This document shows positions 51,951 through 60,734 of a DNA stretch of 64,000 nt, in pieces (the stretch's first letter is position 1; every line of letters starts with the position of its first letter). Source of the DNA: Amia ocellicauda (lineage: Eukaryota; Chordata; Actinopteri; Amiiformes; Amiidae); assembly GCF_036373705.1 (NCBI RefSeq), contig NC_089856.1, positions 14,476,501-14,540,500 on the forward strand, read 5' to 3'. The position numbers and the translations under genes are program-made. The notes beneath the pieces were generated by a model. The model worked only from the letters and a program-made list of their open reading frames with translations, ran no database searches and had not been told where the DNA came from.

Positions 51951-52225
51951 TATTAGCATGAAACCTATTTTAAGTAGCCTCCAGCCCTCGCTGCCAGCTG
52001 TCCTGACTATTTGTATAAAACTTAATTATTGGGGTTATAGTCTCAAGTTAATGTATCAATGAAAAACATAAAGTATAATAAATAATACAAAATAGTTGTG
52101 TGTCTGTGTGTATTTAAATTTATATTTATATAGCCTGCCTGCTATATATACACATGTGTGTGTTCTATGGCCCTGTAATAATTGAATGTACTCATGGTTA
52201 CAAATGCTAAAGTGGAGAATGTATA

Positions 52226-52425
52226 ATGATGGGGTCGAATCATCATGGGGATGAATTGTTGTTGAGGACAAATTGTTATAGGGGCGAATTGACACGGGGA
52301 CCAATTATTTCGGGGACGAATTGCCGCGGGGACCAATTATCGCGGGGACGAATTGTCCCGGGGGACAATTATCGCGGGGACGAATTGTCCCGGGGAACAA
52401 TTATCGCGGGGACAAATTGTCGTGG
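52226..52425. repeat. Minisatellite, about 16-17 bp unit (ggggacgaattgtcgc)
   Basis: About twelve imperfect units alternating cggggacgaattgtc and cggggaccaattatc. The left arm of the host fold-back holds only three such units in the opposite direction (51715-51765). The 205-codon frame across it is a translation of the repeat, not a gene. Confidence 0.9.
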
Positions 52426-52591
52426 ACCCGAAAGTGACAACAGGTGCACTGGAGAGGCAACAGCAAGACGACCCCCAAAAAGAGAATGGTTTAGCAGGTG
52501 GTGGCCACAGACAATTGCTCTCTCCTTATCCTTCCTGACTGATTCTTCTCTAGTTTTGCATTTTGCTAGTGTCCTTGTCACTACTGGTAGC

Positions 52592-53604
52592 ATGAGGCGG
52601 TACCTGCAGCCCATTCAGGTTGCACAGGTAGTCCAGCTCCTCCAGGATGGCACACCATCGCAAGAAGGTTTGCTGTGTCTCCCAGTACAGTCTCAAGAGC
52701 ATGGAGGAAATACCAAGAGACGGGCCATTACGCGAGGAGAGCTGGACATGGCAGTAGAAGGGCGTCAACCCACCAGCAGGACCAGTATCTGCTCCTTTGT
52801 GCGAGGAGGAACAGGAGGAGCACGGCAGAGCCTTACCAAATGACCTTCAGCGGGCTACTGGTGTGCATGTTTCTGACCAAACTGTCAGAAACAGACTCCA
52901 TGAGGGCCCGACGTCCTCTAGTGGGACCTGTGCTCACAGTCCAGCACCGTACAACTCGATTGGCATTCGCCAGAGAACACCAGAATTGGCATGTCTGCCA
53001 TTGGCACCTAGTTCTCTTCACAGATGAGAGTAGGTTCACACTGAGCACATGTGACAGACGTGAAAGAGTCTGGGGATGCCATGGTGAATGTTATGCTGCC
53101 TGCAACATCATCCATAACCGGTTTGGCAGTGGGTCAGTGATGGTCTGGGGAGTCATATCCTTGGAGGGTCGCACAGACCTCCACGTGCTAGCCAATGGTA
53201 CCCTGACTGCTGTTAGGTCCTGGGATGAAATCCTCAGACCCATCATCAGACCTTACGCTGGTGCAGTGGGCCCTGGGTTCCCCCTGGTGCAGCACAATGC
53301 CTGGCCTCATGTGGCCAGTGTGTGTAGGTAGTTCCTGGATGACGAAGGCATTAATGCCATTGACTGGCCCTCACATTCCCCAGACCTAAATCCAATTGAG
53401 AACCTTTGGGACGTCATGTATCGGTGCATCCGACGCTGCCAAGTAGCACCACAGACTGTCCAGGAGCTCACTGATGCCCTGATCCAAATCTGGGAGGAGA
53501 TCCCCCAGGACACCATCCGCCATCTCATCAAGAGCATGCCCAGACGTTGTCGGGAGTGCATACAGGCACGTGGGGGCCATACACACTACCGAGTCACATT
53601 TTAA
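52592..53604 (+). pseudogene. Tc1 transposase, defective
   Basis: Start ATG at 52592 (MRRYLQPIQVAQVVQLLQDG), end at the TAA after GGHTHYRVTF. A small deletion near 52650 shifts the frame, and the rest is read from about 52675: SPSTVSRAWRKYQETGHY (paired-type DNA-binding region), HVCHWHLVLFTDESRFTL with the first catalytic Asp, RFGSGSVMVWGVISLEGRTD, and SPDLNPIENLWD with the third acidic residue (Glu). Two compensating shifts lie near 52830-52900. An in-frame stop occurs at 53329 (VCR*FLDDEG). The second catalytic Asp, normally in VQDNARPH, is His here (VQHNAWPH). The copy is therefore dead in at least two ways. Roughly 340 codons, the normal family length. Confidence 0.92.
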
Positions 53605-53845
53605 GTTGCCGTGATGAAATTCACGCAAGTTGGAACAGCCTGTGATTTCAATTGTTTACTTTGATTTTCAATGTGAGTTTGAATCCAGCCCTCAGTCTGT
53701 TGTTGATTTTGGTTTCCATTGACCGTTGTTACGTCATTTTGTTCTCAACTAATTACACAGTGTACAGTAAAGATTTTAATCTTTAATATATTTCGTTCAT
53801 CGAGATCCGATGTGTGATTTAAGTGTTCACTGTTTTTGCTGTTCT

Positions 53846-54059
53846 GTGATTGTTTTTTAATTTGTACAAGCAGATGTTTCAAACCTGGTTTCTGACGATC
53901 TGCATCTCACACACACAATGACATTTTGCTAAGTTTTCTATTTTCTAAAGCAATTAAAATCCAGCAATTAAAAATAAAAATCTACATATACTTACTAATA
54001 ATTTACTTGTAAATAAGTGAGGGTTTTTTTTGTATTTTTTTGTATTTTGTTGGAAACAT
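53846..54059. other. AT-rich spacer, nothing recognised
   Basis: Between the Tc1 right end and the L1 fragment. No open frame of note. Confidence 0.5.
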
Positions 54060-54797
54060 CATACAGTTCTTTAGCAATCAATTCAACTTGGAGTAGGGAT
54101 CCATCTCTTAAAGATGAGGAGATATCCTGGGCTACTGTGTGGAATCACTTAAAATGTGCTCCTACAATTTTATTCATAAAACATATGTAACTTCTTCTAA
54201 ACAGTTTCAGATTAAGCTAACCTCTGATCCTTTGTGTAAGCTCTGTCCTCTGGGTACCATTGGCACTTTTTTTGAATATAGTATGGGAGTGCTCTGATGT
54301 GCTTGTGTTTTGGAATCATGTCACCTCTACTTTGTCTAAGATTCTTGCTAGACAGCTTCCTTGTTCTCCTAAAGATTTACTGTTAGACGATGATTTTAGC
54401 CCTTGTATTGTCCTTGAAGCAGAAGCAGATCTGGTTGGCTGGCCTCACAGCAGCAACAAAAGAAATGATAGCCCTTCATTGGTAGCCTTCGCATTCCCTT
54501 CCCTAGAATCAATGGATCCTTACTTTCCTTGACATTATTCATATGGACCTCTCTCCACCACCTAGATCCATGGTGCCAGGGAGGGGACTGTGTCTGCCTG
54601 GAGGTCAATGGCTTAAATCTTTGTTAAACAGACCCATAATCATTGACTGAATTTGGTTATTTGTGGTCCTTCTGAGGGTGAGTGGAGAATGGGGTGTTGG
54701 GTAGGGATCTCTGAGGGTTGTTTCATTGTTTTAATTTCTCAATGTTGTGTATCGTTTGAGTTTCTTGGAAAATAAAAACATTTGATCACAAAAAAGG
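54060..54797 (+). mobile_element. L1-like LINE, 3' end fragment
   Basis: The frame 54260-54532 encodes NIVWECSDVLVFWNHVTSTL and continues with SKILARQLPCSPKDLLL. The bases before it encode CKLC-like and LCPLGTIGTFF-like text in another frame, matching the CxxC...GTFxHMxWECP zinc-knuckle region at the C-terminus of fish L1 ORF2. In a third frame after it, agcaacaaaagaaatgatag corresponds to the AAKKMIA part. Frame breaks separate these blocks. A 3' untranslated part ends with tggaaaataaaaacatttga and an A-rich tail at about 54797. Strongly 5'-truncated, inactive. Confidence 0.75.
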
Positions 54798-56209
54798 GAA
54801 AACAAATTTTAATTACTGGAGTTAGCTTGCTTTTATTTTATTTCTCAAATTATTTTCTACCTAATTTCCCAATACATGAGGGATATACATGTTACAGGCG
54901 TCCTCTGAGAGCCATGCTGTCAACAGGCTCAGAGTTTAGACAGGGAAACCCATAGCGCTGACTGGAGAACAAGCACCGTCTCCCTGCCTCCATCTGGCAG
55001 GTGCCTGGTCAGCCACCACCAACCTGTAATCTGTTTTGTTTGTTTTTTAAGTAGGAAAAAGACAAAAAACATGAAGAGGAAAATCAGTCCTACATTAAAT
55101 GCAAATCTAAAGGGTTCTATTGATAAAGCTGCCAATGCACATACCAATTGAGATGGGATGATTGTTAGTGGTTACTCAATAAGGATCCTATATTGGCATC
55201 TGGGGGACGGAAGACTAAAATGCAGGTTAAAAAAAGTCAAGAAAATTGCATGCCCTTAATTATAATCCTAGTGTATAATACATTTACTTTCACATTTTAG
55301 CCGACTTGCACAGATATCAGCTTGAGGGAGCCCAGAATATAATAAAAACAATCACAGCAGAGGAGTAATTTCAACATGAACTACAATCACACATTTTTGT
55401 TTTGTTTGTTTCCTTCAGAAAATCAGGAAGGGGGAAAAAAAAGCCCAAGAAAAATCACATTAACGTGTCTTATAAATGCTTGCACTAATTGTTTGGTGAT
55501 CAAATATAGCTTCCAATAACTTCAATTTGACACACTAGTACAAATTAAAATAAGCTGGGAAATGTGCTCATATATGATTAAATCAATCTACTTTTGACAG
55601 GTTAAAATAATTCAGTGGGAAATTTTGTAAAGCTTTATGAATCAAGCCATGTCGGATTTTTTTTATGCACAAATCAGACTCCCTAGCTGGAGGTCAGTAA
55701 AGTAACAAATTATAGCATAGTCATTTTGAATGCATATTCATGACTCAGAATGGCTTTAATTTCCCTTTTAAAATCTTGTATTGATACAGTCTGTCTACTA
55801 CTGGTATTTCAAGAGAAGTGCTGCAAGTATGTACAATGGGTCTCTGTTGGCTACTGCAAAGTGTGCTGAAAGTTATGGTAATATCATCAGTTGGCAGGTG
55901 GTGGTGAACCTGTAACAAACTGTTAAAATCTGGTCATTTCTTCCCGATCTACTGACTTTATTAAGTCACGTAAATAATATGTAACTTCTTCCTCAGGTCT
56001 CAGATCTGATTCATTGGTAAAACAATTCATCCTGCTATGGGCATCCCCTGCCAATACCAGCATTAGATGGAGTCCACATCTAATTGTGACCAAAAAGCAG
56101 TCAAATGGGACACTGGAATTAATTATTATGGTCTTATGGTCTTATGAAATTACTCAAGAACAATGGTTTAATGACCAGTTCATTTATTGCCATGTGAACC
56201 AACTGTTCG
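54798..56209. other. Spacer without a recognised gene
   Basis: Apart from short, non-conserved frames (for example the minus frame 54929-55147), I see no coding region, repeat family or strong signal. A somewhat GC-richer patch lies at 54890-55030. Confidence 0.5.
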
Positions 56210-56239
56210 TTAAGATTTGTAGACCAAGGGGGGGCTGTG

Positions 56240-56762
56240 CATACCATTGACTGAAAAGAATGTTAGCAAATCCTCTTTCTCAGAATTTCCTAGTCTGTCA
56301 AAGTCTTTTATTGCTTTTTGAAGCAATGTTCGTTCAGGAGCAGTTACATAAAGCAGGAAGTCATCGAGAAGTATTTCCCTGTCAATTGTAGAGGTGTTGA
56401 ATATAGCTGAAAGCAGTGTTGATCTGCAAAACCTTGGGGTACACATCTATTTAGCTGACACGTGTGAGATAATACTCTACCCACAACTATGAAAATTTCC
56501 TGAGCTTGATGATACTGATTCAGTGGTATGCATGGTACAAGGGCATTTTCCCCTTTAAACCACTCTGCATATGCATGGTTCCAATAGGAGGAGAACAGAT
56601 CTTTCGGCAACCCACCGAAATCATCCTCTTCTTCCCCAGTAAAATGTACATGTAACCGAATATTAAGGAGGGCTGCTGTACTGTACATCTTCTGCATGTC
56701 TTTCAAGACAGTCTCCCTTCTGACTTCAATTGCAACTTCTTCCACCAGTAATTCTTCTAGCT
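56240..56762 (-). pseudogene. HECT-domain exon of a G2E3-like gene, one frameshift
   Basis: On the minus strand an exon starts at 56762 after a tttttcag acceptor with two bases completing a codon. It reads LEELLVEEVAIEVRRETVLKD, MQKMYSTAALLNIRLHVHF, EDDFGGLPKDLFSSYWNHAY, ENALVPCIPLNQYHQAQEIF and VVGRVLSHT, the N-lobe of a HECT domain. A one-base shift near 56430-56440 moves the frame to CRSTLLSAIFNTSTIDREIL, LLYVTAPERTLLQKAIKDFD and KEDLLTFFSVNGMHS. Similarity ends near 56240, and the C-lobe with the catalytic cysteine is not seen in the window. Its phase fits the 52-bp exon at 60683-60734 (phase 1), so both may belong to one gene. It could be a decayed host gene or a copy linked to a transposon; it belongs to a different branch from the plus-strand HECT pseudogene. 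Confidence 0.82.
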
Positions 56763-57350
56763 CTGAAAAACCTTTGCATAAAAAAGTTGATTATTAAGTG
56801 TCATATCAGCATTGAACTTTGAATCAAAGGCTGCCAAGGCATACATTTTTATTTGTATTAAATAATGTTTCCATTACCATATATACATACATATACATAC
56901 AAACACACACATACACACAATTTTTTTTTTTTTTCCACTAATGAAAACATTTTTGAGCAATAAATTTAACTTACTCTTATTAGCACTGAGGATATTGTAC
57001 ATTACTCTTGGTAAAACTTTTTTAGGACTCAAGTCACATACTCTTACAGGGATTCAAATTATTGTAAAGTATGATTCCTGCAATATGTATATTTTATGAA
57101 AATTGTCCTGGCTAATCAAACAATAATAATAAACTTACTTATCTTCTGCCATTAAAAGTGAAGATCCGCCATAATTTAATCATTTGTTTAATTTTATATT
57201 TAAAAAAAAAAAGCTTAAAGCACTGTTTTTTTCAACACAGACACTTCAACTGAAGTTCAAGCTAAAATCATGTATATTTGTGCATTTCTGTTTTATGTTT
57301 CCATGTGTTGCCACAACGTGTTATTTAAGTAGTGTGTATTGTTTTCATAT
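56763..57350. other. Intron-like AT-rich sequence
   Basis: Contains a tacata/acac-rich patch (56880-56920) and a T run at 56921-56934. The frame at 57184-57576 is AT-rich and runs into the L2 tail, so it is not a gene. Confidence 0.5.
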
Positions 57351-57352
57351 TT

Positions 57353-57737
57353 TATTATTATTATTATTATTATTATTCTTGGCAGACGCCCTTATTCAGG
57401 GCGACTTACAAAATATAAGCGCAATACAAAGTGCAAGAATACAGTTCAGTACAAGGCATCAAACATTACAAATTCAAATTTACATTATACAAAGCAATTC
57501 AAAGCATAATACAATTTACAACTTCCAATTTACACAAGTAATTACAATAAGTGAGGTCATACATCCTGGAAAGTAAAAGCTAAGTGTTGTCAAGATGCTA
57601 GGTCACAGTCAAGGGCTACAGGAAAGGGAGCAAGGGGGAAATCAATAATACAAGTATTAGTAATGCAAGAAGCATGGTAAAATGTTGTGAAGTGCTATCT
57701 TACAGGAGAGTAAAAGGACTAATATTACAAGTACTGT
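57353..57737 (-). mobile_element. L2-clade LINE, 3' part (untranslated region and tail)
   Basis: On the minus strand the end reads gtaagtcgccctgaataagg, then gcgtctgccaag and (aat)n, the classic fish L2/V-SINE 3' tail. The segment from 57377 to 57737 is its 3' untranslated region. It continues on the other side of a Tx1-like insertion (see 59886-60062). The junction is marked by the 18-bp target duplication. Confidence 0.82.
57720..57737. repeat. Target-site duplication, copy 1 (18 bp)
   Basis: taatattacaagtactgt, identical to 59886-59903. It flanks the Tx1-like LINE. Confidence 0.93.
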
Positions 57738-59885
57738 TTGTTGGGTTGAGTATTTTACATCATGAAAATTAAAACATACAATTTTAATGCTTGTGATTAA
57801 AATTTGTTAAAAAAAGAACAGCTCTAAAATCACTTAAAACTTTTAAAATCTTAATGTGATTTAAAGGAACCTAAATACCAAATAACTCAAAATATACATG
57901 TGCAATAAATCATTCAAAACAAACTGTGCAGAACAATGCACCAGATAAATCATAAAATAAACAAAACCATAAAAAAACAATCTGATACATTTTATAAATA
58001 AAAATCTAAACGGTCAATGCATTTGACAAACCAAAAAAACAAAACCACCAAACATTCAAAACAAAACTGAAACAAGTGCATTTTTAAAAGCAACCATTCA
58101 TCAATAAGAGTGATAAAAGATCTCAAACTCGGGCTCCAGCAAGGGAAGATGACCGTCCCCGGAGGCGGGGTTCCATCATGGGATCCTAAGCTCCCCCAGA
58201 TCTTGAAGATGCCAGTTCTTGAAGGCTTCCTCCTTGCTCCTCTGATGGATCTCCAAATTGACATAGTCTCTTACTAGTACCATGCCCCTCCACACGATGA
58301 CAACTGGGTCCAGCTCCTGCTTGTTAAAGAGACAGATGTTCCGTCCCTCCCACAGGGCCTGTTTCACTGTGCAGACGACACGCCACCAGCACCTCAGCAA
58401 TGAAGATGTTATTCCCTTTGCTGGACCGTAGAGGATCTGCTGGGCGGTCGCCCGTACAGGAACGGCAAACCTGCAGAGGAACAGGAAAAACAGGAGCCAG
58501 ACCCTGCAAGCGGAGGGGCAGTCCCTAAAGATGTGAGCCTCTGTCTCCCTTCCCAGGCAACCCTTGTAGGGGCAGGTGTCAAACGGGGCCAGGCCCCTTC
58601 TGTAAATGAACACTCGGGTGGGGAGACACCAACTCACGGCCATCCAGGAGACATCTTTCTGCGTGTTTGTGAGGCAAACATGCGTAGCGTTAGCCCAGAT
58701 AAACCGGCAGGTTTCGGGAGGAAAATATTCTATTCTGCTGGTCTCCAGCGCGGCTTTATGGAGGCCTACTTCGAGTGCAAAGGCTCGGAGCGCCCTGTAG
58801 AACAGCGGGGGATCCCACGAGTGTGGCCTGGTGTTATCCATGGCGCAGAGGCCGAGTGGTCTCAGGCTGCTGGCAAAGTAAAAGCGTTTCATGAAACCCA
58901 CTTTCTTGCCAGCAGCCTGGATGTTCTTTACCACATACGCCAGCCCCTGCACCTTAATGAGCCACACAACGTCCGGGACCCCCTACTTCCATCCAGGGCG
59001 CCCTTCACCATCTGCACTTGTTTCAGCCTCTCCATTTCACTCCCCCAGACAATCCAAAATATAATTCTATTCACCAATTTCGTGGTATGCCTGTCTGGGG
59101 GGAATATCATGCCGACGTAGAGAAGTATCAGGAAGAGGATGGCCTTTACGACCAGCACCTTACCAGTCATCGTCAAGGTCCTTGTGCTCCAGCCGTGGAT
59201 CTTCCTTTGGACCTTGGATAAGGCTTCCTCCCAGGTCTGGGTGCCCGTGTTGGTCCCATTGATCGTGATCCCCAGAACCTTGAAGAACGGCTTCATAGGG
59301 AACACGGTCGGTGCGCCCTGGCCGAGAGGCCATGCCTGAGAGAGGTAGACCTCGCTTTTGGCCTTATTGACAGCAGCCCCCGTCACCCTGCAGAAGCCGT
59401 CCAGCAGTTCCTCCACCCTGGCCACGGACGGCGTGTCCGTGCAGACCACAGCCACGTCGTCCATGTAGGCCAGGGCTTTCAGTTGCTCTCCGCTGGAAAC
59501 CTGTGACCCGGGCATCCCGGCAGATCACCTGCATGAACGGCTCCTAACAGAGGACATACAGCAGGGCCGACAGGGAACAACCCTGTCGAACCCCCGACCT
59601 GACCAGAAATGGTTTGGTCAGGTGGTGGTTCACGAGGACCCTGTTGCTTAGGCTGCTGTAACTGATCTTAACCCATCTTCTCAGGCCAAGAGCAAGACCC
59701 ATCCTCTCCATCACAAGCTGCAGGTATTCGTGGCCCACTCTATCGAAGGCTTTCTCCTGGTCCAAGCTGATCAGGACCAGGGGAAGCCTTCTCTTGTTCA
59801 AGTAGGCCACGACATCCCTGAGCAGCATGGCATTGTCGGCCACCGATCTCCCCCGGGCACCACAGACCTGGGCGCTGCACACTTG
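57738..59885 (-). mobile_element. Tx1-like (L1 group) LINE, 5'-truncated, inserted in the L2 copy
   Basis: 2148 bp on the minus strand between perfect 18-bp duplications. Reverse-transcriptase blocks appear in order: GRSVADNAMLLRDVVAYLN; PLVLISLDQEKAFDRV (motif A Asp); GVRQGCSLSALLYVLC (motif B); LKALAYMDDVAVVCTD (motif C, YMDD where YADD is usual); then AAVNKAKSEVYLSQAW and VLGITINGTNTGTQTWEEAL. The C-terminal part (58176-58967) has SWMAVSWCLPTRVFIYRRGL and CPYKGCLGRETEAHIFRDCP, a zinc-knuckle region. A stop after YVLC near 59545 and frame shifts near 59520 and 58930 break the frame. The endonuclease part is absent. The 3' end is aaatactcaacccaacaa without a poly-A tract. Confidence 0.9.
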
Positions 59886-59903
59886 TAATATTACAAGTAC
59901 TGT
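59886..59903. repeat. Target-site duplication, copy 2 (18 bp)
   Basis: taatattacaagtactgt, identical to 57720-57737. On the minus strand it overlaps the end of the L2 reading frame (FRQYL and stop). Confidence 0.93.
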
Positions 59904-60062
59904 CTGAAAACATGTGTCTTGAGTAATCACTGGAAGGAGGTCAAGGACTCTGCTGTTTTTACTTCGGTGTACGGAGTCAGTGACTGCCAGGAGAAGGGGG
60001 GCACTGAGCCTGCTGGTGCTTACTGCTGGTGCAGAGGTCCATGGGGCTGTTAAATACTTCAC
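59886..60062 (-). pseudogene. L2-clade LINE ORF2, C-terminal end (5' side of the split copy)
   Basis: In one minus-strand frame it reads TEVKTAESLTSFQ, an internal stop, LLKTHVFRQYL, stop. That is the normal end of fish L2 ORF2 proteins (TAESLxxFxRxLKTHLFRQYL). The L2 similarity fades at about 60000-60060. Confidence 0.72.
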
Positions 60063-60390
60063 CTGTAGCTAATTAGGATGGCAATCCCTCCCACGCAGGA
60101 CTGCTATAGCACAATTAATGGCCGCTTTATATCTGAATACAGACAAAGACCATGCCGGACACATAGCTTGTAGCAATGCTAAATAAATGCTAAATAATAA
60201 CAGCCTACAATGTAACCGCTTCTGATTTACAGAAAGTGCATGTCGAGTGTGCTATGTAAGTTGCTAATTAAATAACAAACAGTCACTGCCGTTACTACAA
60301 TACAGGTGCAAGATATATAATACTTAGCTAAACAAGTAACCATGTTGTGTTTGAGATTCTTTATTTAAACACTTGCAGTCTATTATGCTG
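60063..60390. other. Intron-like spacer, nothing recognised
   Basis: No open frame or repeat family recognised. Confidence 0.5.
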
Positions 60391-60525
60391 TTTCCAATGT
60401 GGTTTTACATGTCCCCTTCATCAGAACATCAGAAGAAAATTTCCCATCAATCTCCCGTTAATGTATGAATGATGAAAAATGCAGTTCTGAACTTCTGAAG
60501 GGGACATGTGAAGCCATCTTGGAAA
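60391..60525. repeat. Inverted repeat / hairpin, about 40-bp arms
   Basis: Left arm tttccaatgtggttttacat, then gtccccttcatcagaac (60391-60427). The right arm (60484-60525) is its near complement with a five-base bulge. The loop is 56 bp. Possibly the core of a MITE-like element, but terminal signals and a target duplication are not clear. Confidence 0.75.
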
Positions 60526-60682
60526 TGCAACAAAGCATGTCAAACATAATATCAAAATACACACTCTTTAGTTAAACAGTTGTAGCGACATGGGAACAGG
60601 TAACACACACATTGTTTCACACCTTTAGAGTAACAACTTAGAACAAGAAACAGGACCAGGTTTAGGGAAAAAGAAAGCTTAC

Positions 60683-60734
60683 CTCTGTCAAGACGGAATT
60701 TCTTCTCATCCAGGCGAGAGACATTAATCTGAAC
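60683..60734 (-). CDS. Candidate exon (52 bp) of the minus-strand HECT-family gene
   Basis: Minus strand: acceptor cattttttcag, then 52 bp encoding VQINVSRLDEKKFRLDR plus one base, then donor gtaagc. It enters in phase 0, matching the 81-bp exons upstream, and leaves in phase 1, matching the HECT exon at 56762, which starts with two bases. No known domain in so short a piece. Linking it to those exons is inference from phase, strand and order. Confidence 0.5.

Larger units (their letters stand above)
51707..52429. mobile_element. Fold-back (long inverted repeat) element inserted in the Tc1 copy
   Basis: Flanked by the 8-bp direct duplication gaaagtga (51699-51706 and 52430-52437). Termini are inverted: tgggagcacgtcaattcgtc on the left against gggtccacgacaatttgtc read from the right. 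The arms continue: ttacggagccatagaacata near 51773-51792 pairs with the complement of tgttctatggccctgtaa near 52161-52178. The left arm is about 100 bp. The right arm is about 285 bp because a minisatellite expanded in it. No coding region. An 8-bp duplication is typical of hAT-type and some other DNA transposons, so this is a non-autonomous DNA element of unassigned family. Confidence 0.85.
51564..53845 (+). mobile_element. Tc1/mariner transposon (fish/lamprey-type), inactive, with an internal insertion
   Basis: The left end cactgcttaaaaacattaag follows a TA dinucleotide at 51562-51563. The right end near 53820-53845 (aagtgttcactgtttttgctg) is its degraded inverted partner. Removing the 723-bp insertion at 51707-52429 and its 8-bp duplication leaves about 1.55 kb, normal for Tc1. 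The family wording (MRRYLQPIQVAQVVQLLQDG and the 3' flank with aaatccagccctca-like text) is that of a Tc1 group widespread in bony fishes and lampreys. Confidence 0.93.

Noticed and set aside
52226-52843. 205-codon frame beginning in the minisatellite
   Set aside because: The first third is translated minisatellite and the rest is the Tc1 region in a wrong frame.
57184-57576. 130-codon plus-strand frame
   Set aside because: AT-rich intron sequence running into the complement of the L2 tail; no conserved wording.
58533-59120. 195-codon plus-strand frame
   Set aside because: Complementary shadow of the Tx1-like LINE coding strand.
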